From: Chryseobacterium scophthalmum
GTDB lineage: Bacteria; Bacteroidota; Bacteroidia; Flavobacteriales; Weeksellaceae
Direction of reading: 5' to 3'
Assembly: GCF_900143185.1 (NCBI RefSeq)
Contig: NZ_FSRQ01000005.1
Location: 1-64,000 of the forward strand
Length of the DNA: 64,000 bases
The position numbers and the translations under genes are program-made. Positions 29,401-38,418 of the stretch are shown piece by piece; position 1 is the stretch's first letter, and the number at the start of each line of letters is the position of its first letter. Under the pieces are notes generated by a model, which saw nothing but the letters and a program-made list of their open reading frames with translations, made no database searches and was not told the DNA's origin.

Positions 29401-30960
29401 TTAAAAATCATCAAGATATTTAGACAAATCCTCTTTTGTATTGGTAAGATCTAATTTTTTCCGAAGTCTTGTCCGTGAATTCTCTATAGTTTTAGGAGTA
29501 ACATTCAATAAATTTGAAATTTCTTTAGTAGATAATCGAAGTTTCAACATTGCCGCCAACCTTTTATCGTAATTGGTAAGACTCGGATGTCTCTGTTCTA
29601 AATTTTTATAAAAAGATTCATGAATTTGCAGGAAGTGATATTCAAAATCTTCCCAGGTATTTGGTTTTACACTTATTTTAATTTCATTAATAATTTCTGA
29701 AATTTCTTCTGCATGCTGATATTTTGTTTTGAGAGCATTTACCTTTTCCAGAATAGATTTAAAGATAGAATCTACTTTTTGCTGCTCCATTGATTGGTAA
29801 ACAAGGAGCTTTTCTTTCATATGATTATCAAATTCCAATTCTTTTTCTCTCGCTTCAATCAGTTTTTTCTCAAGATTCAGTGCTTCTGTTTTATTTCTAT
29901 AGTTTATTGTATATAAAATACAGATAACAACGATTAATAGAAAAACCACCAATATGACAATGTAAATCAGATTTCTTTTTTCTTGCTTTAAGCTGTTTAA
30001 TTTTTGTTTTAATTCATATTCATGCTGAGCTTTTATTCGCTCTACATTTACCGCTTTCTCCTCGATATTCAGCATATCTCGTATAGAGTCATATTTTTTA
30101 AAGGTATGAGCCGCATTTTTGTAATCATCATTTAGAAGATAAGCATTGTACAGATTATCCAAGTATCTGATATTGCTAAAATCTACAGAGTTTTTTTGAG
30201 TAAAATCACCAGTTTTTTGAGCGTAAAGTAGTGCTTTTACTGGATCTCGACGATTAATATAGAAGCTTGCAAGATTATAATTTACACTATAATTGACTTC
30301 TGGGCTTTTGATATTATTTTTTGCTAAAATATTTTCTGCTTCAAGCAAATAGTCCTCAGATTGGGTGTATTGTTTTTTGCTAAAGAAGAGCTTACCAAGA
30401 TTTGACGTCACAAACGCTTTTAAACTAGGATTATCATAATCTTTAAAAATAACCTCGCATTTTTGAAAATAATATTGAGAAGAATCGTATTTTGACATTG
30501 CGAAATAAGCATTTCCCAAATTATTCAAACCTTTGATCATCCCCTCTTTATCATTTTTCTTTTGATAGAAGCCTAATGTTATTTTATAGTACTTTATAGC
30601 TCTTTGTGGATCATTGAGCTGTGCATAAATGAAAGCGAAAAAACTATTAACCTTTGCCAGTTTCCCAAGATCATTTTTTTCAGTAAATACATTATGAGCT
30701 TGAGTACAATATTCTAATGCCTCATCAAAATGATTGATATCAATATAAATCTGGATAGCTTTAAGGTAAAAATCCTCCAAATCTTTTTCGGAAACAACTT
30801 TTTCTGCCTTTTGAATAAATTGGGTGGTCTTTTCTACGTCTTTATATTTTGTTGCATTTGCAGAATCTATGAAAGCTGCATACTGATTTCTATCTTGCGC
30901 AACACAAAAATTGATAAGATTAAAAAATATAAAAACAAAAAATAACTTTCTTTTCATCAT
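29401..30960 (-). CDS. TPR-repeat membrane protein with C-terminal LuxR-type HTH
   Basis: The protein has 519 residues: a signal peptide or first helix (1-21), then about six tetratricopeptide repeats (roughly 55-290, for example 'GMIKGLNNLGNAYFAMSKYD'). A membrane helix at about 331-352 ('LIYIVILVVFLLIVVICIL') and a coiled coil follow. The C-terminal helix-turn-helix (about 455-510) has 'LAAMLKLRLSTKEISNLLNV' and 'TPKTIENSRTRLRKKL', typical of LuxR/GerE-like recognition helices. This is a Bacteroidota architecture in which a periplasmic TPR sensor controls a cytoplasmic DNA-binding domain. It follows the T9SS pseudogene region and may regulate surface genes. Targets are unknown. A second ATG lies one codon downstream. 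Confidence 0.85.
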   Translation of the reverse strand: MMKRKLFFVFIFFNLINFCVAQDRNQYAAFIDSANATKYKDVEKTTQFIQKAEKVVSEKDLEDFYLKAIQIYIDINHFDEALEYCTQAHNVFTEKNDLGKLAKVNSFFAFIYAQLNDPQRAIKYYKITLGFYQKKNDKEGMIKGLNNLGNAYFAMSKYDSSQYYFQKCEVIFKDYDNPSLKAFVTSNLGKLFFSKKQYTQSEDYLLEAENILAKNNIKSPEVNYSVNYNLASFYINRRDPVKALLYAQKTGDFTQKNSVDFSNIRYLDNLYNAYLLNDDYKNAAHTFKKYDSIRDMLNIEEKAVNVERIKAQHEYELKQKLNSLKQEKRNLIYIVILVVFLLIVVICILYTINYRNKTEALNLEKKLIEAREKELEFDNHMKEKLLVYQSMEQQKVDSIFKSILEKVNALKTKYQHAEEISEIINEIKISVKPNTWEDFEYHFLQIHESFYKNLEQRHPSLTNYDKRLAAMLKLRLSTKEISNLLNVTPKTIENSRTRLRKKLDLTNTKEDLSKYLDDF

Positions 30961-31250
30961 TTATTATAAAAATAATCCCAATTGGGACTGAAATAACTAA
31001 TTCTTATCTAAATTTATAAAATATTTTTTAATCAAAGTCACAAATTGTAGGTTAAAAAAAATTAAGAATATGATCTTCATATTTAATCATATATACCTTC
31101 TTCTCTTACTGGCCTATTAAGCAGAATTTATATTCAAAAAAACAGAGTACGGAAATCTTCTGAGCTATGAAGTTATCAACTACCTTCGAGTATTATTTAC
31201 GGATTGTGCACAAATAAAAAACCGCAATCAATGATTGCGGTTTTTTATTG
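30961..31250. other. intergenic region upstream of the TPR-HTH gene
   Basis: 290 bases without an open frame. A short palindrome CCCAATTGGG lies at 30978-30987, just upstream of the TPR-HTH start. The right end holds the tRNA terminator. Nothing else is recognisable. Confidence 0.5.
31220..31246. terminator. bidirectional terminator after tRNA-Met
   Basis: AACCGCAATCA and its perfect complement form an 11-base-pair stem with a 1-base centre, with A-rich DNA on the left and T6 on the right, so it works in both directions. It is 5 bases past the 3' end of the tRNA. Confidence 0.85.
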
Positions 31251-31324
31251 TAGCGAAGACGGGAATTGAACCCGTGACCTCAGGGTTATGAATCCTGCGC
31301 TCTAACCAACTGAGCTACCTCGCC
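31251..31324 (-). tRNA. tRNA-Met (anticodon CAT)
   Basis: The minus strand folds into a cloverleaf of 74 bases. The acceptor is GGCGAGG with CTTCGCT (G-T pairs at two positions), the D arm is AGCTCAGTTGGTTAGAGC, the anticodon loop is TTCATAA with anticodon CAT, and the T arm is ACGGGTTCAATTCCCGT. The 3' CCA is not encoded. CAT could also be a tRNA-Ile with lysidine. The acceptor is not of the initiator type (no C1-A72 mismatch), so elongator Met or Ile2 is possible. Confidence 0.93.
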
Positions 31325-31368
31325 GTTTTGGTGGTGCAAATATAGAAAATATTTACTAACCTCCAAAA

Positions 31369-32652
31369 TTATTTTAGCTTAAAATATTCTAAAACATCAC
31401 CAACATGATTGGGCTTACTGATAATCTTATTGTTAGCATCCAAAATAAAATACGTTGGTGTTGCATGAATATTATAAATTTCAGCAAAAGAACTGTTCCA
31501 TCCTCTCAATTCTGAATCATTGATCCAAGGAAATGCAGCAATTTTAGTTGTATAAGCATTTTTATCAGTATCCAGCGACATTCCGATTATCTGAATATTT
31601 TTTGCTTGTAAATCTTTGTATTTAGTTAAAAGCTGTGGCAATTCATTTTCACAATGTGAGCATGTTGAAGACCAAAAAACAATCACTTTTTTATCAGCTT
31701 TTACATCGGCAATCGACTTAGCATTGGTATTTACAGCAGAATGAAATTTATAAGCCGGAAAAACAGCTCCAATATCTGTAGCTGCATTAGATTTTAAGGT
31801 TGAAGCCAAACGGTCATTAATCGTACATTTTAAACCTTTTGCCAATGCAAGATATTTCGTTTTAAAATCATTCATGTCATACACATCAAAGATATCAATC
31901 AGCTCAGAAAGCACAGTTTGCCCTCTTGGTGTTTCAACATTTAATTTATTAATCAAAGTATCTACAGAAGCATTGACATTGGTGTTTCCACCCACATTAA
32001 GATAAGACACAAGAATTGGACGTAAAAGAGACGAGCTCTCCAACATATCGCTTGATTTGTCTATAAAATTGACAATCTCTTCCTGGGTAACTTTTTTTGC
32101 AGGGTTATTGGAAAGGAATTTATTATAATTGGTATTATAATAATAAACAAACGGATGCTTCGTCTGATCGATACTACTTGCTCCTGAGAGTTTACCCATC
32201 TCACTGATTAATGCTTTCCCAAACTCTGTATTATCTTTATAATATTCTTTAATCTGAACTAATGCAGGAAGAATGATTTCTTTTTTCTGAGAAGATTCCT
32301 GAATAGCATTCATCAGTTCATTCGATTCATCCTGATAAATTACATTCTGTATTTTATTTGCTTTTGTCTCAAGTTGAATGTTAATATTTTTGTTTTCAGA
32401 AATAAAACTCACAGAATTATTGGTATTAGGAAAATACACTTTCATCATTCCAGAATAATTTTTTGGATATTTGAAAGTCCAGACATTTCCTTTACTTTTT
32501 TCTTTGGTAACAATAATATCTTTAGAACCGTTTAATGTATACAAAACAGCTTCTTGCTCATTAAAATCCGGTTGCGACTGAATATTTACAGAAAACTGCG
32601 CTTTAATAGAAAATGCCAACAGCATTCCTGATAATACAAGTATCTTTTTCAT
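31369..32652 (-). CDS. TlpA-like thioredoxin-family protein
   Basis: The protein has 427 residues with a signal peptide (1-18, ending SIKAQ), so it is periplasmic or membrane-linked. The C-terminal third (about 300-427) is a TlpA/AhpC-TSA thioredoxin fold with active site 'STCSHCENELPQLL' (CxxC near 331-334), and cis-proline region 'HATPTYFILDANN'. The N-terminal 300 residues are of the DUF4369-type seen in Bacteroidota thiol-disulfide reductases and may bind a client or substrate. It could reduce or reshuffle disulfides in exported proteins. It follows two secreted-protein genes on the same strand but is separated from them by a terminator. Confidence 0.85.
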   Translation of the reverse strand: MKKILVLSGMLLAFSIKAQFSVNIQSQPDFNEQEAVLYTLNGSKDIIVTKEKSKGNVWTFKYPKNYSGMMKVYFPNTNNSVSFISENKNINIQLETKANKIQNVIYQDESNELMNAIQESSQKKEIILPALVQIKEYYKDNTEFGKALISEMGKLSGASSIDQTKHPFVYYYNTNYNKFLSNNPAKKVTQEEIVNFIDKSSDMLESSSLLRPILVSYLNVGGNTNVNASVDTLINKLNVETPRGQTVLSELIDIFDVYDMNDFKTKYLALAKGLKCTINDRLASTLKSNAATDIGAVFPAYKFHSAVNTNAKSIADVKADKKVIVFWSSTCSHCENELPQLLTKYKDLQAKNIQIIGMSLDTDKNAYTTKIAAFPWINDSELRGWNSSFAEIYNIHATPTYFILDANNKIISKPNHVGDVLEYFKLK

Positions 32653-32660
32653 AATGTAAA

Positions 32661-32693
32661 AATAAAAAAACTCTCCGACTAATCAGAGAGTTT
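32661..32693 (-). terminator. terminator between small membrane protein and TlpA-like gene
   Basis: AAACTCTC and GAGAGTTT form an 8-base-pair stem with a 10-base loop, followed on the minus strand by T7. It ends the 32958-32714 unit just before the TlpA-like start codon. Confidence 0.75.
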
Positions 32694-32713
32694 CAAATAT
32701 TTTAATATAATTT

Positions 32714-32947
32714 TTATATTTTTTGAGTTTTGTATTTTTTTGCAAAATAAGCAATCCCAATAATTGCAACAATTGCTAATACATACACATACATATCTAT
32801 TGGCGAAGTAGCTTGAGCACCAAAACCATTCCCTTCAACTTGTGGGTCGGGAGGATTATTGGGTCCTACTATTGGTTCCGAACTTTGAGCAAACATAGAT
32901 ATGTAAGAGACAAACAATGCTATTAGTATAATTAATTTGTTTTTCAT
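32714..32947 (-). CDS. small secreted or single-pass membrane protein
   Basis: The protein has 77 residues: a signal peptide (1-21, ending SMFAQ), a Pro/Asn/Gly-rich exposed linker ('VGPNNPPDPQVEGNGFGAQA'), then a C-terminal helix ('MYVYVLAIVAIIGIAYFAKK') and a basic tail. This is a common Bacteroidota pattern of signal peptide, short proline-rich linker and C-terminal helix, often found next to T9SS-sorted proteins. I do not know its function. It lies 10 bases from the end of the preceding sorting-domain gene, so the two are very likely co-transcribed. Confidence 0.7.
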   Translation of the reverse strand: MKNKLIILIALFVSYISMFAQSSEPIVGPNNPPDPQVEGNGFGAQATSPIDMYVYVLAIVAIIGIAYFAKKYKTQKI

Positions 32948-32957
32948 AAATATGTTT

Positions 32958-34985
32958 TTATCTCATTATTTTTGTGTTATACACTTGCCCGTTATCAGCT
33001 TTAATGGTAATCAAATAACCATTATTTATCTGTTTAGGAATATTTAAAGTATGATTAGATGCCGTATTAACTCTTTTTTCAGAATTAATTAATTTACCAC
33101 TCATATCGTAAATGATAATATCAGCATTTTTCCAGGATTTATCAAATATAACTACAAAATTGTTTGAAGATTTTTCATAGGTCACAATTGTACTACTCTT
33201 TTTCGTCAAATCTGAAGTTCCTAAAACAGTTTCAGGTTCTGGCTCTCCATAATATAGACCTGCGACAGATACTGATCCTGCATTTATAACCTGATCCTGA
33301 GACAGCATTACATTGTTTCCATTAATTTTTATCCAAAAGCTTTCACCTGCGCTTAATGCAGATTGGTTTGTCGGAATTAATGCTGCATTCTCTCTAATCT
33401 CAAATTTTAATTTACTTATCGTACTCGAATTAAGTTTTAATGGTATTTTTTTATGTAAAAAGTTTACCTCATTAGCTTCATTAATATACAAATTATATTG
33501 AGAGGCATAAGTAGGATCTTCACCTCCTGTAATATACTCTTCATTCGTATAAATAGCACCGCTTGCAGGTGTATTATTACTATTATACCCTAAATTAGCC
33601 TGTAAAGTGGCAGCCGAACTATAGCCGGTTGTAGCACCATCATGAACAACATAATAAGTTCTATAAATTTCTTTATCTTGATTATCCAAAGCAATAACGC
33701 CTAACTGTTTAACAGTTGATGAAGGATTGTTTTTTGCCGCAGTCACAGAGTAAGAAGTGCTTGCTGTTCTTGCGGTAGATGCAAATCGTCTTAGAGTATT
33801 AAAATTTAAAGTTCTTGAATATAAACCCGGATTAGCTGTTTCAAAAGCAGGATTCAACTTTATATATACAGTACCCATTGGTTTTATTATCAACTTATCT
33901 ACATCTCCAGCCGAAGCTACAGATCCTGAAGAAGTATTACTAAAAGTCACTGTATTCTCAAGTTGTGTACTAGTACCCGTTGTTGAAGAATAACTTATTC
34001 CAGTCTGAGAATATCTTACTCCTTGAACTGGCAGAACATTACCGTCTTTTACAGTTCCTGTTTCCAAAAGCTCAGTTCCAATTCTGCTTAAATCTAGATT
34101 GGTTAAGTAAGGATTTCCGTATTGATAAAGCTCTTTACCATAAGTATCTGTCCATCTTGTATCAAATGGATCATTTAAATATGTATTATATCTTTCACCA
34201 AAAACATTTATATATTGCCCTGAAGAACCATAATTTAATGAATTACCACCAGGTTTACCTCCGTTTGTTAAACTTACAGCATTTGTAGAAGTAGAAGTAT
34301 CAGAATATGGTATCCCTTTTAAAGTAAGCACTGCCGAACCTGCTGGATTAGGAACCCATCCAGTAGTTCCCACTGCAAAATATGTTGTAGGCCCATATAA
34401 CGCTGTTGAATTCCCCGGATCTGTTGATGTAGAAGGATTTACCACTCTCATAACAGTATTGGTATTATCCCAATACGCTAAAGCTGTTGTAGTCCTGTTA
34501 TTCGTGAAGTTAGAACCTTTCAATAAATTTTGAGAAAAAGATAGAACTGTCTTATTAGAAAAAGGCAATGCCATTTGCTGAAAACTGCCTTGATTAGCGT
34601 CCTTATATTCTTTGTCTACAATAGCAGTAATTCTGTCTTGGGATATATTGCTTATATACAATTGACCATATGTGGAATTTACATAACCTGCTGTTGAGGG
34701 ATCATTTAATCGTAAAATAATATTTGCACCATCCGTTCTAGGTCCAGGAGTTACATTTGTATCAATTGTCCTAAAAACATCAGTACCATTTCCACCTACA
34801 ATCATCATATTCCCATGAAGGTCAATGTTGCCATCACCTCTGGTCTGTACTCCTCCACCGTTATACACGAGGGTTCCGTTACTCACATACATTTTAGCCG
34901 TATTGTCTACATGTAGTAGAACTGTCTGCGCCTGAACAGACAAACCAATCGATAAAACACCGAGTGTTAATAAATTTTTTTTCAT
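32958..34985 (-). CDS. T9SS type A sorting domain-containing secreted protein
   Basis: The protein has 675 residues with a signal peptide (1-19, ending SVQAQ). The long Ser/Thr/Asn-rich beta body has no domain I recognise. The C-terminal 75 residues form a type A sorting domain: 'IVTYEKSSNNFVVIFDKS', then 'DIIIYDMSGKLINSEK' and the final strand 'GYLITIKADNGQVYNTKIMR'. It would be exported through SprA, with the domain removed on attachment. It starts a two-gene unit with the small membrane protein. A good -7 element lies about 40 bases upstream of its start codon. Confidence 0.85.
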   Translation of the reverse strand: MKKNLLTLGVLSIGLSVQAQTVLLHVDNTAKMYVSNGTLVYNGGGVQTRGDGNIDLHGNMMIVGGNGTDVFRTIDTNVTPGPRTDGANIILRLNDPSTAGYVNSTYGQLYISNISQDRITAIVDKEYKDANQGSFQQMALPFSNKTVLSFSQNLLKGSNFTNNRTTTALAYWDNTNTVMRVVNPSTSTDPGNSTALYGPTTYFAVGTTGWVPNPAGSAVLTLKGIPYSDTSTSTNAVSLTNGGKPGGNSLNYGSSGQYINVFGERYNTYLNDPFDTRWTDTYGKELYQYGNPYLTNLDLSRIGTELLETGTVKDGNVLPVQGVRYSQTGISYSSTTGTSTQLENTVTFSNTSSGSVASAGDVDKLIIKPMGTVYIKLNPAFETANPGLYSRTLNFNTLRRFASTARTASTSYSVTAAKNNPSSTVKQLGVIALDNQDKEIYRTYYVVHDGATTGYSSAATLQANLGYNSNNTPASGAIYTNEEYITGGEDPTYASQYNLYINEANEVNFLHKKIPLKLNSSTISKLKFEIRENAALIPTNQSALSAGESFWIKINGNNVMLSQDQVINAGSVSVAGLYYGEPEPETVLGTSDLTKKSSTIVTYEKSSNNFVVIFDKSWKNADIIIYDMSGKLINSEKRVNTASNHTLNIPKQINNGYLITIKADNGQVYNTKIMR

Positions 34986-35022
34986 TGTATCTATAGTTTT
35001 TGTGTTAGTACTATATTTAGTA

Positions 35023-35030
35023 CAAAGATA
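35023..35030 (-). promoter_or_regulatory. -7 promoter element of the T9SS protein gene
   Basis: The minus strand reads TATCTTTG, matching TAnnTTTG. It lies 38 bases upstream of the start codon, with a T-rich stretch in the -33 area. Confidence 0.5.
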
Positions 35031-35057
35031 TAATTTTTTTCTAAAAAAAAATTAAAA

Positions 35058-36245
35058 TCACTTAATAATCAAAATATTATCTTTTGTGAGTACAATTTCA
35101 TCATGCTCTCCCACCGTAAACATATAGTCTTCTAGGACTTTTTCTGTAGTTCCACGTAAGCCTCTAGCGCCCAAACCCTTCTCCATAGTTTCGTCAACAA
35201 TCATTTCTATAGCTTCGTCCGTGAATACTAATTTCGTTCCGTCCATCTTAAAAAGTTCCACAAATTGGTTGATAATAGAATTTTTTGGTTCTTTCATGAT
35301 TCTTATCATCGTCTCTTTAGTTAACTTTTCGAGGTAAGTAATAATTGGAAATCTTCCTAAAAGTTCAGGAATTAATCCGAATGAACGAAGATCGATTGCA
35401 TTAATATTTGTTAAAACATATTCATCTTCTTCTACTTTATTGATCTTCTCAGCACTAAAACCAATCGCCTGCTTATTCATTCTTCTTTCAATGATTTCTT
35501 TAATTCCATCAAAAGCACCACCTGCGATAAATAATATATTTTGAGTATTTACCTGAATATATTTTTGATCAGGATGTTTTCTTCCTCCTTGTGGCGGAAC
35601 ATTCACAATACTTCCTTCAAGAAGCTTTAATAAACCTTGCTGTACTCCTTCCCCAGAAACATCTCTTGTTATACTCGGATTATCAGATTTTCTGGCTATT
35701 TTATCAATTTCATCAATAAAAACAATTCCTTTTTCTGCTTTTTCTACATCGTAGTCTGCAACCATCAAAAGTCTTGAAAGAATACTTTCAACATCTTCAC
35801 CTACATACCCTGCTTCGGTTAAAATCGTTGCATCTACAATACAAAAAGGAACATTCAGCTCTTTAGCAATAGTTTTTGCCAAAAGTGTTTTTCCTGTTCC
35901 TGTTTCACCAATCATGATGATGTTTGATTTCTCAAGCTCTACTTCTCTGTTTTCGTCTTTTGCATGCAGCAATCTTTTATAATGATTATATACTGCAATT
36001 GAAAGTTGTTTTTTTGCCTGATCTTGTCCGATCACGTATTGATTTAGAAATTCTTTAATTTCTTTTGGCTTTTTAAGTTCGTCAATAGACTCAGCCGGTG
36101 AAAATCCCGCTGGTGAAACCGTATCTTTTACAATTGAATGCGCCTGCTCAATGCAGTTTTCACAAATAAAACCATTCTGCCCAGAAATCAGCATTTGTAC
36201 TTCATTTCTTTTCTTACCACAGAAAGAACATTGGTTTGAATTCAT
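35058..36245 (-). CDS. clpX: ATP-dependent Clp protease ATP-binding subunit ClpX
   Basis: This 395-residue AAA+ unfoldase feeds proteins to ClpP. The N-terminal zinc-binding domain uses Cys6, Cys9, Cys28 and Cys31. Walker A is 'GETGTGKT' (113-120), Walker B is 'IVFIDEIDKIA' (about 175), the sensor-2 region is 'GARGLRGTTEKVL' (about 365), and the pore loop GYVG is in 'EAGYVGEDVES'. Length is slightly shorter than the E. coli protein (424) but typical of this phylum. It is followed on the same strand by no gene for 70 bases. clpP is not in the window. Confidence 0.97.
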   Translation of the reverse strand: MNSNQCSFCGKKRNEVQMLISGQNGFICENCIEQAHSIVKDTVSPAGFSPAESIDELKKPKEIKEFLNQYVIGQDQAKKQLSIAVYNHYKRLLHAKDENREVELEKSNIIMIGETGTGKTLLAKTIAKELNVPFCIVDATILTEAGYVGEDVESILSRLLMVADYDVEKAEKGIVFIDEIDKIARKSDNPSITRDVSGEGVQQGLLKLLEGSIVNVPPQGGRKHPDQKYIQVNTQNILFIAGGAFDGIKEIIERRMNKQAIGFSAEKINKVEEDEYVLTNINAIDLRSFGLIPELLGRFPIITYLEKLTKETMIRIMKEPKNSIINQFVELFKMDGTKLVFTDEAIEMIVDETMEKGLGARGLRGTTEKVLEDYMFTVGEHDEIVLTKDNILIIK

Positions 36246-36311
36246 CTCTATATAAAGTATATTATTAAAGAAAATCGTAAAAAATTTCTTTTTTACGACC
36301 TTCTATTATTG

Positions 36312-36701
36312 TTAAGAATTAATTATTGAATTTTGAATTTCGGAATATTCTTCCGCAGAAAGTTTCAGTCTTTCGTTTCTGAAATTCATATCCTCCATTT
36401 TATTCAATGGAATCAAATGAATATGAGCATGAGGAACTTCTAGCCCCACAACTGCAACACCCACTCTTATACAAGGGATTGCATTTTTCACTTTTTTGGC
36501 AACTGTTTGTGCAAAAGCCCAAAGATTTTTGTACTCTTCGCTTTCCATATCAAAAATAAGATCTACTTCTTTTTTAGGAATAACCAAAGTGTGACCTTTT
36601 ACCAAAGGCATTGCATCTAAGAATGCTACGAAGTTTTCATCTTCTGCAATTTTATAGGCAGAAATTTCTCCGTTGATGATTTTTGTGAAAATTGAACTCA
36701 T
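36312..36701 (-). CDS. HIT family protein
   Basis: This 129-residue histidine-triad nucleotide hydrolase or transferase has the catalytic motif 'HAHIHLIPL' at residues about 90-98. The N-terminal 'SIFTKIINGEISAYKIAEDE' is typical of the Hint branch, which cleaves nucleoside phosphoramidates. It sits 20 bases after greA on the same strand, so greA and this gene are probably one unit. Confidence 0.92.
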   Translation of the reverse strand: MSSIFTKIINGEISAYKIAEDENFVAFLDAMPLVKGHTLVIPKKEVDLIFDMESEEYKNLWAFAQTVAKKVKNAIPCIRVGVAVVGLEVPHAHIHLIPLNKMEDMNFRNERLKLSAEEYSEIQNSIINS

Positions 36702-36721
36702 ATTTAAAATTTAAATTCAGT

Positions 36722-37192
36722 TTACAAAGTTATGTCTAAAACCTGAAAAGACAATTTATTACCGTTTGGAAGAACAATCTCTGCAGTTTCGCCCACTACT
36801 TTACCTAGTAAACCTTTTGCAATAGGTGTGTTTACAGAAATCTTTCCAGACTTCAAGTCACTTTCATTATCGGGAACCAAAGTGAAAACCTGCTCTTTTT
36901 TCGTATCGTTATTCAAAAGTTTTATTGTTGTAAGAATTGACACTTTAGAAGTATCCAATTGAGTTTCATCAATTATTTTAGAAGTAGTCACAACATCTTT
37001 CAGTTTAGAAATTCTCATTTCCAACATTCCTTGTGCCTCTTTGGCTGCATCATATTCTGCATTTTCAGACAAGTCGCCTTTATCTCTTGCTTCTGCAATC
37101 TGTTGAGTGATTTTTGGTCTCTCAATTTTTTCCAATTGTTCAAGCTCGGCTTTCATTTTATCTAAACCTTCCTTGGTTACATAGCTTGCCAT
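36722..37192 (-). CDS. greA: transcription elongation factor GreA
   Basis: The protein has 156 residues. The N-terminal antiparallel coiled coil (about 1-75) has the acidic tip 'EARDKGDLSENAEYDAAKEA' that enters the RNA polymerase secondary channel to cause transcript cleavage. The C-terminal FKBP-like domain has 'PIAKGLLGKVVGETAEIVLPNG'. Length is typical. The leader contains a terminator-like hairpin 25-55 bases upstream of the start codon (see the regulatory entry), and a -7 element further up. This hints at attenuation of its own transcript. Confidence 0.96.
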   Translation of the reverse strand: MASYVTKEGLDKMKAELEQLEKIERPKITQQIAEARDKGDLSENAEYDAAKEAQGMLEMRISKLKDVVTTSKIIDETQLDTSKVSILTTIKLLNNDTKKEQVFTLVPDNESDLKSGKISVNTPIAKGLLGKVVGETAEIVLPNGNKLSFQVLDITL

Positions 37193-37216
37193 AATATTTT
37201 ATTTTAGTTTTAGTAT

Positions 37217-37247
37217 AAAAAAAATTATCCGACATTTGCCGGACAAT
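37217..37247 (-). promoter_or_regulatory. terminator-like hairpin in the greA leader
   Basis: Reading the minus strand, ATTGTCCG and CGGATAAT (one mismatch) enclose an 8-base loop and are followed by eight T. This is an intrinsic-terminator shape located 25 bases before the greA start codon. There is no minus-strand gene just upstream whose message it could end. It would make a short leader RNA of about 50 bases if transcription starts near 37270. Confidence 0.6.
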
Positions 37248-37276
37248 GTTTTTGTTTATTAATCGTTATTGTTTTA

Positions 37277-37284
37277 CAAATATA
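37277..37284 (-). promoter_or_regulatory. -7 promoter element of greA
   Basis: The minus strand reads TATATTTG, an exact TAnnTTTG match 85 bases upstream of the greA start codon. A TTTG also lies 14 bases upstream, which is shorter than the usual 19-20. The leader it would produce contains the terminator-like hairpin. Confidence 0.5.
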
Positions 37285-37301
37285 TAAAAATTTATATTCA
37301 A

Positions 37302-37760
37302 ATGAAAAAAACTTTTTCAACCCTTACAATTCTCACCTTTCTGATATTCAGTTTTTTAAATATAAATTCTTGCAGCAACCGTGAAGATACCGTAAGTTGT
37401 TTTCCTAATTCTACAATCAATGTAAACTTAAATCTGAACCTTGCTGCTTATAACAATCTTAATTTTGTGGGACAGCCAATTTACATCGACGAACAGCAAT
37501 CTGGAACAAGAGGATTAATTGTTGTGAGAACCGTCGACAATCCGGCTACGTTTAAAGTTTATGATAGAAATGCACCTCATCTTTGTCCTGATACCAACAC
37601 TACTTTAGAAATAAAAAACGGCACCAGTATTTTTTGCCCAAAAGATAATGCAACATGGATTCTAATAACCGGACAGCCAACTGCTGTAGCCAATCTTCCT
37701 CCTAAAACTTATTTTTGGAACTATGACGCCGCAACAAAAAATTTAAGTTTATATAATTAA
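37302..37760 (+). CDS. hypothetical lipoprotein
   Basis: The protein has 152 residues starting MKKTFSTLTI; the longer frame with a TTG at 37269 is unlikely. The signal peptide ends in a lipobox-like 'NINSC' (Cys at residue 24), so it is probably an outer-membrane or periplasmic lipoprotein. The middle contains 'NLNLAAYNNLNFVGQPIYID' and 'RNAPHLCPDTNTTLEIKNG', with two further Cys and a 'CPKDNATWILITG' segment that recalls Rieske-like folds of short Bacteroidota lipoproteins. Such a role is only a guess. It overlaps dtd by one base (TAATG), so they are co-translated. It reads divergently from greA. Confidence 0.75.
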   Translation: MKKTFSTLTILTFLIFSFLNINSCSNREDTVSCFPNSTINVNLNLNLAAYNNLNFVGQPIYIDEQQSGTRGLIVVRTVDNPATFKVYDRNAPHLCPDTNTTLEIKNGTSIFCPKDNATWILITGQPTAVANLPPKTYFWNYDAATKNLSLYN

Positions 37761-38209
37761 TGAAAGCAGTAATACAAAGAGTTTCTGAAGCCTCTGTAAA
37801 AGTAGACGGAAATGTTGTTGGAAAAATAAACACCGGCTTTATGCTTTTGATCGGGATAGACGAAAACGATGAAAAGACAGATGCTGACTGGCTTGTACAG
37901 AAAATATTAAACCTTAGAATTTTTGGTGACGAAAACGACAAACTCAATTTATCTATTAAAGATATTAATGGAGAGATTTTGTGCATCAGTCAATTTACTT
38001 TAATTGCTGATTACAAAAAAGGGAATCGCCCATCATTTATAAAAGCAGCAAAACCTGATAAAGCCATTCCTCTTTTCGAGTATTTTAAGGAAGAACTTTC
38101 CAAATCAGATTTACGAATTGAAAGTGGAATTTTCGGAGCAGATATGAAAGTTTCGTTAACGAACGATGGTCCTGTAACGATTGTAATGGACAGTCTTACA
38201 AAACAATAA
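37760..38209 (+). CDS. dtd: D-aminoacyl-tRNA deacylase
   Basis: The protein has 149 residues. It hydrolyses D-amino acids (and glycine) from mischarged tRNA. The family motifs are 'SQFTLIADYKKGNRPSF' (about residues 77-93) and the cross-subunit Gly-cisPro loop 'NDGPVTIVMDS' (near 134-144). It starts at the overlapping ATG of the lipoprotein stop codon. Confidence 0.96.
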   Translation: MKAVIQRVSEASVKVDGNVVGKINTGFMLLIGIDENDEKTDADWLVQKILNLRIFGDENDKLNLSIKDINGEILCISQFTLIADYKKGNRPSFIKAAKPDKAIPLFEYFKEELSKSDLRIESGIFGADMKVSLTNDGPVTIVMDSLTKQ

Positions 38210-38389
38210 CGATTTTTAGCCGTATATAATCGTCTCTTACTAATGGATTCACATGATCCAATAGAGGAGGTCTATAAAATTCGCAATAAAACCGTAGATA
38301 AACCCATAAAAACACCCGTATAAATACGGATTGTTTAAAAATTAACATTAAAACTTATTTTTTTTTGAATTCATAGTATTTTTTTTATT

Positions 38390-38397
38390 TACCTTTA
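38390..38397 (+). promoter_or_regulatory. candidate -7 promoter element
   Basis: TACCTTTA fits TAnnTTTG with one mismatch. It lies 22 bases before the start codon of the secreted protein, with TTG at 38365-38367. Confidence 0.35.
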
Positions 38398-38418
38398 TGT
38401 AACCAAAACTAAATAACT

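Noticed and set aside
31251..31324. Integration site for a mobile island at the tRNA
   Set aside because: No integrase, no repeated tRNA end and normal housekeeping genes on both sides.
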